Source of the DNA: Streptosporangiaceae bacterium
GTDB taxonomy: Bacteria > Actinomycetota > Actinomycetes > Streptosporangiales > Streptosporangiaceae
Reading direction: 5' to 3'
Length of the DNA stretch: 9,314 nt
Assembly (NCBI GenBank): GCA_030040815.1
Contig: JASHSZ010000274.1
Coordinates: forward strand, 1 to 9,314
How positions within the stretch are numbered: the stretch's first letter is position 1; each line of letters opens with the position of its first letter. Shown here piece after piece: positions 1 to 6,182 of this stretch. The notes under the pieces are model-generated. The model saw only the letters and a program-made list of their open reading frames with translations. It did not search any database and was not told the DNA's origin. The translations under genes were made by a program, and so were the position numbers.

Positions 1-404
1 CGGCACTCGCGCGCCGTCAGCTGCTGCACGCCCACGCCGAACGACTCCTGCAACTGCCGGGTCTCGGCCAGCAGGGCAAGGTCATCGCGGTCATAGGCGA
101 CCTGGAGGGTGCCGCCCTGGCGGAATCCGGTGGGCAGCCCGCTAGCTGCGGCCAGCTCGGCTGCAAAGGCCGGGTAGCGCCGCAGCGACTCGCTGCCAAG
201 CTGGAAGATCTCGCGTTCGGCGTACGCGGCCTCAGCGATCGGGGTCAGCATGCCCGCTGCGGCGTGCGTGGCGCCCTGGCCGGGGTCCGGATCCGCCACG
301 AGGACGCGCAGCCCCTGCTCCGCCGACCGCCAGGCCACCGAGAGGCCGATGACGCCGCCGCCGATGACGGCGACGTCCGTCTCGGCCGGAGACTGGGCGA
401 TCAC
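1..404 (-). CDS. thiO: ThiO, glycine oxidase, N-terminal part (runs off the left edge)
   Basis: Seen: from the GTG at 404-402 an open frame runs leftwards to the window edge, giving 134 residues. It opens with a Rossmann FAD-binding fingerprint, VAVIGGGVIGLSVAW, with the glycines at residues 15, 17 and 20. The segment AAAGMLTPIAEA follows, typical of ThiO and related DadA/GlyOX-type amino-acid oxidases, and RQGGTLQVAYDRDDLALL lies further on. Known for the family: ThiO is a cytoplasmic flavoprotein that oxidises glycine to iminoglycine with release of hydrogen peroxide; ThiG uses the imine to build the thiazole of thiamine. The start is fixed by a good ribosome-binding site (AAGGGAG, 417-411) six bases upstream, which lies inside the TPP riboswitch. 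The riboswitch separates ThiO from a general D-amino-acid oxidase. The C-terminal substrate domain lies outside the window, as would thiS and thiG if they follow in the usual order. Confidence 0.93.
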   Translation of the reverse strand, partial: MIAQSPAETDVAVIGGGVIGLSVAWRSAEQGLRVLVADPDPGQGATHAAAGMLTPIAEAAYAEREIFQLGSESLRRYPAFAAELAAASGLPTGFRQGGTLQVAYDRDDLALLAETRQLQESFGVGVQQLTAREC

Positions 405-406
405 GG

Positions 407-501
407 TCGGCTCCCTTCGCCGGCATGATCCGGATCAGGTTCCTGCGGTCGGTGGCTCGCCAGCCACCCTCTCAGTCCGGTCCCACCGGACTCCCGCGCG
501 A
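407..501 (-). promoter_or_regulatory. TPP riboswitch (THI element) in the thiO leader
   Basis: Seen, reading the minus strand: short P1 (501-499 with 409-407), P2 GCGG/CCGC (497-494 with 448-445), P3 GTCCGG/CCGGAC (491-486 with 480-475), the conserved TGAGA bulge (474-470), and an extra 7-bp hairpin P3a, GGTGGCT/AGCCACC with a GGCG loop (468-451). Then come the conserved GAACCTGATCCGGATCATGCC (442-422) with P5 CCGG/CCGG, and GCGAAGGGAG (420-411), whose AGG can pair with CCT (439-437) as P4. These are the pyrimidine- and diphosphate-sensing parts of the aptamer. The thiO Shine-Dalgarno AAGGGAG is itself part of the conserved 3' end, and the GTG start lies only two bases past P1. No separate terminator hairpin fits in this space. 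The inference is control of translation: bound TPP holds the ribosome-binding site in the fold and lowers ThiO synthesis when thiamine is plentiful. Confidence 0.95.
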
Positions 502-509
502 TGTGTCCT

Positions 510-515
510 AGCGTA
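510..515 (-). promoter_or_regulatory. Candidate -10 box of the thiO/riboswitch transcript
   Basis: TACGCT (515-510 read on the minus strand) fits the TANNNT pattern of actinobacterial housekeeping promoters and would start transcription near 503, just outside P1 of the riboswitch. It lies in the 122-bp gap between the upstream lipoprotein stop (527) and thiO. No convincing -35 hexamer stands 16-18 bases upstream, so the call rests on position and the -10 alone. Confidence 0.4.
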
Positions 516-526
516 TCGCGGCCACG

Positions 527-1636
527 TCAGCCGAGCTGCGGGACGATCGCCGTCCAGGTTCGCCCGGAGTTCGACGTCTGGTACAGGCCCGCCGCATCCG
601 CGATCCACGCGAACCCCACGTGCGGGCTGACGAAATCGAACTGCGCGCCGCTGCTCCCGAACAGCCGTCCCTGCGGTACCGCAGTCCAGCTCAGCCCGCC
701 ATCGCTGGTCAGGTAGAAGTCCGGTCCGATGGCGCCCTGCGCGCTGGCCGAGACGACGACGGCGTCGGCGCGACCGAAGAACCGAATGCGCGGATACGCT
801 CCCGCCCCGGCCGGCATCGCCTCGGTCTGCCAGCTCCCGCCCGCGTCCGTGCTGACCAGCAGCACTGCTGCCGCCGGGTACGAGCCGATTTCCAGGACGG
901 TGGCGGGCCCCGCGAACTGGGCCTGGAAAGCCGTGCAGCCGTCCGCGCACGCCGCGGTCGGCAGCGGCAGCTCCGCTGCCGCCCACTGCGCGCCGCCGTC
1001 CCGCGACACCAGCACCTGGTATCCGGCTGGACAGTAGCTGGTGATCCAGCCGACATCCGCCGGGCTGAACGCCATGCCGCCCTTGTCGCACCCGACCGGA
1101 AGCCCGCTGGCAAGCAGCGACCAGGTGACGCCCCCGTCTGCGGTGACGTACACCCGGACCGGGTCGTGCCCCATCGCGGCTCCCAGGCTTTCCACCAGCC
1201 ACCCGTGATCGGCCCCGGCGAAGTCCATCGCGACGGCCTGGTAGCCGACAACCGGGTTCGACTCCGTCCAGCGCTGCCCACCGTCACTCGTCCCGAAAAC
1301 CACGGTCGACTTGCCGTCGCCATGGTTCACCGCGATCCACGCGCGCCGCATCGACGCTGCGTACAGCAGCGCCTCTCCGTTACTGAGTAGTGGCCGGGCC
1401 AGCGGCGGCGTTACGACGATCCAAGTGCGCCCACCATCGCTGGTGAGCGAGGGTTCCAGCGCTGCCGTCTCAGCCGGATTGGCGCTCCAGACGAGAGCCC
1501 AGCCATCTTCGGCCGAGACCATCTGCAGGTCATCCATCCACACGGTGTTGCTGGGTCGCCCGGCGGCACTGCTGCCGCCGCAAGCCGTAACTGTCCCCAC
1601 AGCGACGAGCAGAGCAAGAGCAAGAAAGCTGCGCAT
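527..1636 (-). CDS. Exported lipoprotein with seven Asp-box (BNR-like) motifs, predicted beta-propeller
   Basis: Seen: 369 residues from the ATG at 1636-1634. Residues 1-18 form a lipoprotein signal, a short basic start followed by a hydrophobic stretch, and end in the lipobox VTAC with the lipidated cysteine at 19; GGSSAAG then gives a flexible linker. The rest holds seven spaced Asp-box motifs of the S/T-x-D-x-G-x-x-W type: SDGGRTW (about 66-72), SDGGQRW (117-123), ADGGVTW (166-172), RDGGAQW (212-218), TDAGGSW (263-269), SDGGLSW (311-317) and NSGRTW (356-361). Segments such as AEDGWALV, ADHGWLVE and ADVGWITS alternate with them, as in YCF48/BNR-repeat proteins. The inference is a seven-bladed propeller tethered outside the membrane, possibly binding a ligand or partner; sialidase catalytic residues were not recognised, so no enzyme activity is claimed. 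A TTG at 1678 in the same frame would add 14 residues before the signal peptide and is disfavoured. The gene diverges from the cyclase/STAND gene. Confidence 0.85.
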   Translation of the reverse strand: MRSFLALALLVAVGTVTACGGSSAAGRPSNTVWMDDLQMVSAEDGWALVWSANPAETAALEPSLTSDGGRTWIVVTPPLARPLLSNGEALLYAASMRRAWIAVNHGDGKSTVVFGTSDGGQRWTESNPVVGYQAVAMDFAGADHGWLVESLGAAMGHDPVRVYVTADGGVTWSLLASGLPVGCDKGGMAFSPADVGWITSYCPAGYQVLVSRDGGAQWAAAELPLPTAACADGCTAFQAQFAGPATVLEIGSYPAAAVLLVSTDAGGSWQTEAMPAGAGAYPRIRFFGRADAVVVSASAQGAIGPDFYLTSDGGLSWTAVPQGRLFGSSGAQFDFVSPHVGFAWIADAAGLYQTSNSGRTWTAIVPQLG

Positions 1637-1695
1637 GCCCTGAAGACTGAACGCATCGGCAAAGGTTGTGATCGGCAACGCAGCTGTCTAGCTCT

Positions 1696-1701
1696 TACGC
1701 T
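1696..1701 (+). promoter_or_regulatory. Candidate -10 box for the cyclase/STAND gene (possibly leaderless)
   Basis: TACGCT ends six bases before the GTG start at 1708, so transcription would begin at or next to the start codon. The only Shine-Dalgarno-like bases, GAGG at 1702-1705, are two bases from the GTG, too close for normal use. The same hexamer occurs upstream of the thiO riboswitch. No good -35 is visible at normal spacing; TTGTGA at 1666-1671 is too far away. The whole divergent gap (1637-1707) is only 71 bp, so promoters for both genes must overlap or lie very close; no clear promoter was seen for the lipoprotein. Confidence 0.35.
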
Positions 1702-1707
1702 GAGGCG

Positions 1708-4449
1708 GTGGAGACTCTCACCTTTCTCTTCACCGACATCGAGGGCTCGACGGCCCTGTTGCGGCGGGTGGGAGAGGCCGTCTACGCGCAGCTGCTGATG
1801 GCGCACGACACGCTAATCCGCTCGGCGCTTGCCGCGCACAGCGGCACGGAACTCAACACCATGGGTGACGGATTCTTTGCCGGATTCTCTTCACCGCGAG
1901 CCTGTGTGGCAGCGGTCCTGGAGATGCAGCAGGCACTGGAGGCTTACGCCTGGCCGGGCGGCGAACACCTTAAGGTGCGCATGGCTGTCCACACCGGAGA
2001 GGCGGCACAGACGCCGTCCGGCGCGGTGGGCCTTGATGTGCACCGAGCCGCCCGGATCGCCGGCGTCGCACACGGGGGTCAGGTCCTGCTCTCGGAGACA
2101 GCGGCAGCCCTGGTCCGGGATTTTCTCCCGGCGGGTGTCACTCTCGAGAACCTCGGCATGCACAGGCTGAAGGACCTTAGCCGCCCAGAGCAGATCTTTC
2201 AGCTCAGGGCCGCGGGCTTGGAGTCCGCGTTCCCTCCGCTGCAGTCACTCGGCAACCCGGCGCTGCTGAACAACCTTCCGGTCCAGCTGACGCCCTTCAT
2301 CGGCCGTGCGCAGGAACTCGCTCAGGTTCGTGCGCTGGTCCAGTCTGCTCGCTTGGTGACTCTCACGGGGGCTGGCGGAGCCGGTAAGACGAGGCTGAGC
2401 CTGCAGGTGGCTGCTGAGCTCGTCGACGCATCCGAGGACGGAGTGTGGCTCGCCGAGCTGGCAGCTGTGACCGACGAGGACGCCGTCCCCGCGGTGATCT
2501 GCGATGTCCTGCGGATCGTCAGGCAGCCGGGGCGGCCGGCCCTGGAGACGCTGCTCGATGCGTTCGTATGCCAGGACATCCTGATCGTGCTTGACAACTG
2601 CGAGCACCTGATCGGTGTGTGCGCCAAGGCAGCTGACGCGATGCTGCGGCGCTGTCCGCGGGTGCACCTGCTGGCCACTAGCCGTGAGCCGCTCGGCATT
2701 GCCGGTGAGGTCATCTACCGGGTGCCGTCCATGTCCCTGCCGACCGGCGAGGTCGACTCCAGCATGCTGCAGGGCTACGACGGAGTGGCGCTGTTCGCTG
2801 ATCGAGCCAGGGCCCAGGGCGTTGACCTGAGGATCGACGAGCAGACCGCGCAGGCGATTGCCTCGATCTGCCGGCGGCTCGACGGGATGCCGCTCGCGAT
2901 CGAGCTGGCGGCGGCCAGGCTGCGGTCGATGTCGCTTCAGGAGCTTGGTGATCGGCTCGACCAGCGCTTCCGCCTGCTGACCGGCGGCAGCCGGACAGCT
3001 TTGCCGCGACAGCGGACACTGCAGGCAACCGTCGAGTGGTCGTACGATCTGCTCGCTGGCGCTGAGCAACAGCTGCTGCGCCGGCTGTCGGTGTTTCCCG
3101 ACAGCTTCGATCTGGCCGCCGCCGAGGCATCCTGCGGGTTCGGCGATACCGCGGTGATCGACGTTGCCGGGCTAGTCGGCTCGCTCGTGGACAAGAACAT
3201 TCTGCTGGCCGAGCAGGCAGGCGCGGGCGTGCGCTACCGGCTGCTCGAGACCATCCGCCAGTTCGCGACGGAACGGCTGCTCGAGACGGGCGCGGACGAT
3301 GCGGCGGCCATCGCGCTGCGGCACTCCGAGCACTTTCTGGCTGTCGCCGAAGCTGCGGCCCCCCACCTGACCGGCCGCGATCAGGGCAGCTGGCTTGCTC
3401 GGCTCGACGCCGATGAGACGAATCTCAGGCGCGCGGCTTCGCAGGCCGGGGCCGACCCCGATGGACTCGAGCGGGCGCTGCGCCTCGGCTTCGCGCTCCG
3501 CCGATACTGGATGGCTCGATCCGGGCACGACGAGGCTCTCCGGCTGCTGCTTCCGCTGCTAGCGAGGCCAGACGCTCGCTCATACCCGCAGCTGTTCGGG
3601 GCGGCGCTGGAGACCGCAGCCGCTTCTGCCATCCAGGTCGACCTAGCCGAGGCCATCGAACTCGGTGAGCAAGCAGTGCAGTGGGCACGGCAGCACGACG
3701 ACGAACCGATTCTGATCGCCGCTAGCACAAGCCTCTGCGCTGCACACTTCTTCGCAGGCAGACCAGAGAAGGGCCTGCGCATCGGAGCGGAGGGTATCGA
3801 ACGGGCCCGCCGCTTGGGCGACGATGTCGTCCTGGCCGGCAGCCTGCTGAAGTACCTGATGTGCAGCGACATGGTCGAACCGGATATGTCTGCAGGGCTG
3901 TTCGCCGAGGCGATCGCGTGCACCGAACGCTCGGGCGACGCGTTCATTGCCTCAGCGCTGCGCAATAACGCCGGAGTCCGATGCCTGCTCTACGACGACA
4001 TTGCCGGAGCTCGTGCTCACCTGCAAGCGGCCGCGGAGGCCTCGGCGGCGATCGGCGAACGGAGCCACCACAGGTTGGTGAACCTGGGCTGGGTACAGCG
4101 CGCGGAACGCGACACTGCTGGCGCCAGGAATAGCTTCGTCGCGGGCCTGCAACTGAGCCGACGGAACGGGGAACGCAGTGGGCACGCCTATGCCACCCTG
4201 GGCCTCGCCTGCCTTGCCGCGGACGATGGCGACTGGCGGCTCGCCAGTCGGCTGCATGGCGCGGCCGATATGTTTCTCGACCTGGCCGGCGAGCCGTGGC
4301 AGCAGCCCGAGGCCAGCTACCGCCTGAGCAGCATCGAGGAGCTGCGGAGCCGCCTCGGCGACGAGCAGTATGACCATGCCTACTCCGCAGGCAAGGCGCT
4401 CGGCATCAACGAGGCACTCAGGCTGGCGCTGGAGGCTGGCACTTCGTGA
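1708..4449 (+). CDS. Cyclase-homology / STAND ATPase / TPR signalling protein
   Basis: Seen: 913 residues from a GTG start. Residues 1-165 are a class III nucleotide-cyclase homology domain, with TFLFTDIEGST (metal Asp10), TMGDGFFAGF (metal Asp54) and DVHRAARI followed by GGQVLLSET. Residues about 195-480 are an NB-ARC-like STAND ATPase: P-loop GAGGAGKTR (221-229, Lys227), Walker B ILIVLDNCEH (291-300), ATSREPLG (323-330), DGMPLAIELAAAR (392-404) and TLQATVEWSYDLL (437-449). Residues about 530-913 are alanine-rich helical repeats of TPR type. No LuxR or other DNA-binding helix is seen at the C-terminus. Known for the family: such cytoplasmic proteins are common in actinobacteria and are regarded as ATP-driven signalling switches; few are understood. 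By eye, Asn50, Gly105 and His112 stand where active cyclases carry Lys, Asp and Asn, so cyclic nucleotide synthesis is doubtful. No clear ribosome-binding site precedes the start; the TFLFTDIEGST motif so close to it supports this N-terminus. A SnoaL-like remnant follows 13 bases after the stop. Confidence 0.9.
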   Translation: METLTFLFTDIEGSTALLRRVGEAVYAQLLMAHDTLIRSALAAHSGTELNTMGDGFFAGFSSPRACVAAVLEMQQALEAYAWPGGEHLKVRMAVHTGEAAQTPSGAVGLDVHRAARIAGVAHGGQVLLSETAAALVRDFLPAGVTLENLGMHRLKDLSRPEQIFQLRAAGLESAFPPLQSLGNPALLNNLPVQLTPFIGRAQELAQVRALVQSARLVTLTGAGGAGKTRLSLQVAAELVDASEDGVWLAELAAVTDEDAVPAVICDVLRIVRQPGRPALETLLDAFVCQDILIVLDNCEHLIGVCAKAADAMLRRCPRVHLLATSREPLGIAGEVIYRVPSMSLPTGEVDSSMLQGYDGVALFADRARAQGVDLRIDEQTAQAIASICRRLDGMPLAIELAAARLRSMSLQELGDRLDQRFRLLTGGSRTALPRQRTLQATVEWSYDLLAGAEQQLLRRLSVFPDSFDLAAAEASCGFGDTAVIDVAGLVGSLVDKNILLAEQAGAGVRYRLLETIRQFATERLLETGADDAAAIALRHSEHFLAVAEAAAPHLTGRDQGSWLARLDADETNLRRAASQAGADPDGLERALRLGFALRRYWMARSGHDEALRLLLPLLARPDARSYPQLFGAALETAAASAIQVDLAEAIELGEQAVQWARQHDDEPILIAASTSLCAAHFFAGRPEKGLRIGAEGIERARRLGDDVVLAGSLLKYLMCSDMVEPDMSAGLFAEAIACTERSGDAFIASALRNNAGVRCLLYDDIAGARAHLQAAAEASAAIGERSHHRLVNLGWVQRAERDTAGARNSFVAGLQLSRRNGERSGHAYATLGLACLAADDGDWRLASRLHGAADMFLDLAGEPWQQPEASYRLSSIEELRSRLGDEQYDHAYSAGKALGINEALRLALEAGTS

Positions 4450-4462
4450 TGGAAGACCAGCC

Positions 4463-4838
4463 ATGTCGGAGGTCATGGCCGCGCCCACCGCGTTCGTGTG
4501 CGGCTACGAGCAAGCTACGAACAGCCACGACATCGCCGAGCTCGCGCCGCTGATTGCTCCGGACGCCGTCTACTGGTTCACCGACGGATCGCACCGCGGC
4601 CGGGATGGGGTCCTCGTCGCGATCGCCCGGACGTTCGCGACCATTCCCGACGAGGCCTACCAGATCACCGACCTGGAATGGGTCGCGGTCGGCAGCAACC
4701 GCGCGGGGTCTGCCGCTATCGCTTCTCCTGGACCGGCACCAGCAACGGACAGTCGCGATCAGGCAGCGGGCGAGGAACCAACGTGCTCGTCAACTCAGGC
4801 GGGCGCTGCAGGCGCTGCACGAGCACCTCGGCGTGTAG
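4463..4838 (+). pseudogene. SnoaL/NTF2-like small protein, broken by two frameshifts
   Basis: Seen: the ATG at 4463 is preceded by GGAAG at 4451-4455. Its frame reads FVCGYEQATNSHDIAELAPL and then DAVYWFTDGSHRGRDGVL, ITDLEWVAVGSNRA, typical of DUF4440/SnoaL-like domains. The family pattern then continues in the next frame from 4708 (VCRYRFSWTG, then GRGTNVLVNSGGR) and again in the third frame from 4809 (QALHEHLGV, stop TAG at 4836). The joins are the G4 run at 4705-4708 (a one-base loss or a two-base gain) and 4807-4808, where TG stands for an expected TGG Trp codon. Rejoined, the product is 124-125 residues, a normal length for a one-domain NTF2-like protein, ending in the usual RWQALHEHL. 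These proteins form cone-shaped barrels that bind small molecules; some are enzymes. Role here unknown. The gene sits 13 bases behind the cyclase/STAND gene and was probably cotranscribed. Two sequencing errors in G-rich runs are the alternative to true decay. Confidence 0.85.
4802..4819 (+). repeat. Perfect 9-bp tandem repeat at the second frameshift
   Basis: GGCGCTGCA occurs twice head to tail (4802-4810 and 4811-4819). In the intact gene the first copy would be expected to read GGCGCTGGCA, coding Arg-Trp-Gln, so the missing G is exactly what makes the two copies identical. Confidence 0.8.
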
Positions 4839-4887
4839 CCGGCCGGCCGGAGCCGGGGCGCCTGCCAGCGGCACCAGCACCTCCCGC

Positions 4888-4893
4888 TAGCGT
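4888..4893 (+). promoter_or_regulatory. Candidate -10 box upstream of the FAD oxidoreductase
   Basis: TAGCGT matches TANNNT and lies in the 100-bp gap (4839-4938) between the SnoaL remnant and the oxidoreductase; it would give a leader of about 39 bases carrying the GAGGAG ribosome-binding site. It is part of the 11-mer CCCGCTAGCGT (4883-4893), also found upstream of the methyltransferase. No -35 was recognised. Otherwise the gap holds only a G+C-rich stretch of repeated CCGG (4839-4858) and no convincing terminator. Confidence 0.25.
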
Positions 4894-4938
4894 CACGACC
4901 GCAAACAGAGTCACCATGCGCATGCCCGAGGAGAGTCG

Positions 4939-6117
4939 ATGGCCCCGACGAAGGTTGTCATCGTCGGGGCCGGGCTGGCCGGGCTGCGAACAGTCGAGGA
5001 GCTGCGCGCCCATGGCTACGCCGGCGCGATCACGCTGATCGGGGCGGAGGCGCGGCCGCCGTATGACCGGCCGCCGCTGTCGAAGAAGGTGCTGACCGGC
5101 GAGCTGGACGATACCGGGCTGCGGCCCGATCTCGACTCGCTCGGCGTCGACCTCAGGCTGACCGAGACCGCGATGGCGCTGGGCGACGCCGTGCTGCGCA
5201 CCGACGCGGCGGAGTACGCCTGGGACGCCCTGGTCGTGGCGACCGGTGCCAATCCGGTCACGCTGCCCGGCAGCGGGGAGCAGCTGGTGCTGCGCACCGC
5301 CGACGACGCGCTCGCCCTCCGTGCGCGGCTGACCCCAGGCAGCAGGCTCGCCATCGTCGGCGCCGGGTGGATCGGCGCGGAGCTTGCCACCGCAGCGGCG
5401 AACCGCGGCTGCCGGGTTACCGTCGTCGAGGCCGCCGGCACACCGCTCGCCGCCGCTCTGGGCATCGACGTCGGCGGGCAGACAACACGGTGGTACGCCG
5501 AAGCGGGCGTCGACCTGCTACTGGAGGCCGCCGTTGCCGCCATCGAGCCGGGCGGGATCGCGCTGGCCGACGGCGGCTGGCTGGCCGCTGACCTCGTGGT
5601 CACCGCCGTGGGGGTCCGGCCCGCCGTCGCCTGGCTGGCCGGTTCGGGTGTCCGGCTGGACAACGGGGTCGTAGTCGACGCCGAGCTGCGGGCGTCGGTT
5701 CCTGGCGTGTTCGCTGTCGGTGACTGCGCATCGTTTTGGTCAGCGCGCTACCGGCGGCAGCTCCGGGTTGAGCACTGGGACGTGGCACTGCACTCGCCTG
5801 AGGCGGCGGCTGCGAACATCGCAGGCGGCAGCGAAAGCTACGACCCTGTTCCCTACTTCTGGTCCGAGCAGTTCGGTCGGATGGTGCAGTACGTGGGCTG
5901 GCACGGCGACGCTGACCAGCTCGTCTGGCGCGGGACGCCAGCCGACGCCCGGTGGGCGGCGTGCTGGCTCGCGGACGGCAGGCTGGTCGCCGCGCTGACC
6001 GTGGGGCTGCCGAGGGACCTGCTGCAGGCCCGCCGGGTCATCGCGGCGGATCTGGCGGTCGACCCGGACGCGCTGGCCGACCCGGGCGTGGCGATACGGG
6101 ACAGCCCACTCGAATAG
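4939..6117 (+). CDS. FAD-dependent NAD(P)H oxidoreductase, ferredoxin-reductase type
   Basis: Seen: 392 residues from the ATG at 4939, with GAGGAG (4928-4933) five bases upstream. The N-terminal FAD fingerprint VVIVGAGLAGL has its glycines at 10, 12 and 15. PPYDRPPLSKKVL (40-52) is the hallmark of the rhodocoxin/putidaredoxin-reductase group. A second dinucleotide fold, LAIVGAGWIGAELA (137-150), binds NAD(P)H; GVFAVGDCAS (256-265) closes the FAD site. A reductase C-terminal domain (about 300-392) contains YFWSEQFGRMVQYVG. Known for the family: two-electron transfer from NAD(P)H through FAD to a small iron-sulphur partner, feeding a P450, dioxygenase or similar enzyme in the cytoplasm. No ferredoxin, P450 or oxygenase gene is in the window, so the acceptor is unknown. 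The gene leads a same-strand run with the HTH gene (65-bp gap) and thiE, placing it in the thiamine neighbourhood. Nitrite reductase or apoptosis-inducing-factor-like functions are less likely alternatives. Confidence 0.9.
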   Translation: MAPTKVVIVGAGLAGLRTVEELRAHGYAGAITLIGAEARPPYDRPPLSKKVLTGELDDTGLRPDLDSLGVDLRLTETAMALGDAVLRTDAAEYAWDALVVATGANPVTLPGSGEQLVLRTADDALALRARLTPGSRLAIVGAGWIGAELATAAANRGCRVTVVEAAGTPLAAALGIDVGGQTTRWYAEAGVDLLLEAAVAAIEPGGIALADGGWLAADLVVTAVGVRPAVAWLAGSGVRLDNGVVVDAELRASVPGVFAVGDCASFWSARYRRQLRVEHWDVALHSPEAAAANIAGGSESYDPVPYFWSEQFGRMVQYVGWHGDADQLVWRGTPADARWAACWLADGRLVAALTVGLPRDLLQARRVIAADLAVDPDALADPGVAIRDSPLE

Positions 6118-6182
6118 ACCTCGTGCCGGACTTGGCTGGGATGGGAGGTTTTGACGGCGCGCCGGTGTGGGAAGCTCCTCCC

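Noticed and set aside
232..426. Minus-strand open frame beginning inside the riboswitch region and running over thiO.
   Set aside because: It is out of frame with the clear ThiO FAD-binding motif and reads as Arg/Gly-rich shadow sequence.
435..1323. Several long antisense or out-of-frame readings across the lipoprotein gene.
   Set aside because: They are Arg/Ala/Pro-rich, carry no family motifs, and the Asp-box frame explains the region.
1637..1678. A TTG start at 1678 extending the lipoprotein by 14 residues.
   Set aside because: It would put a polar stretch before an otherwise classic lipoprotein signal peptide starting at 1636, and has no better ribosome-binding site.
2245..3069. A 274-codon minus-strand frame opposite the STAND ATPase domain.
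   Set aside because: No recognisable motifs; the plus strand carries P-loop, Walker B and other ATPase motifs over the same bases.
4705..4708. Programmed -1 ribosomal frameshifting at the G4 run as a way to make the intact SnoaL protein.
   Set aside because: No X-XXY-YYZ slippery heptamer is present and a second, separate shift would also be needed at 4807; decay or sequencing error is simpler.
4798..4923. Minus-strand reading from ATG 4923 that begins MRMVTLFAVVTLAGGAGAAG and resembles a signal peptide.
   Set aside because: No ribosome-binding site precedes it, it overlaps the SnoaL remnant antisense, and the rest is low-complexity Ala/Arg/Pro typical of shadow frames in G+C-rich DNA.
4370..5038. 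A long plus-strand open frame of 222 codons spanning the end of the cyclase gene, the SnoaL region and the start of the oxidoreductase.
   Set aside because: Only the part from 4463 to about 4705 looks like protein of a known family; the rest is out of frame with the SnoaL, cyclase and oxidoreductase sequences. It stays open because of the two frameshifts and high G+C.
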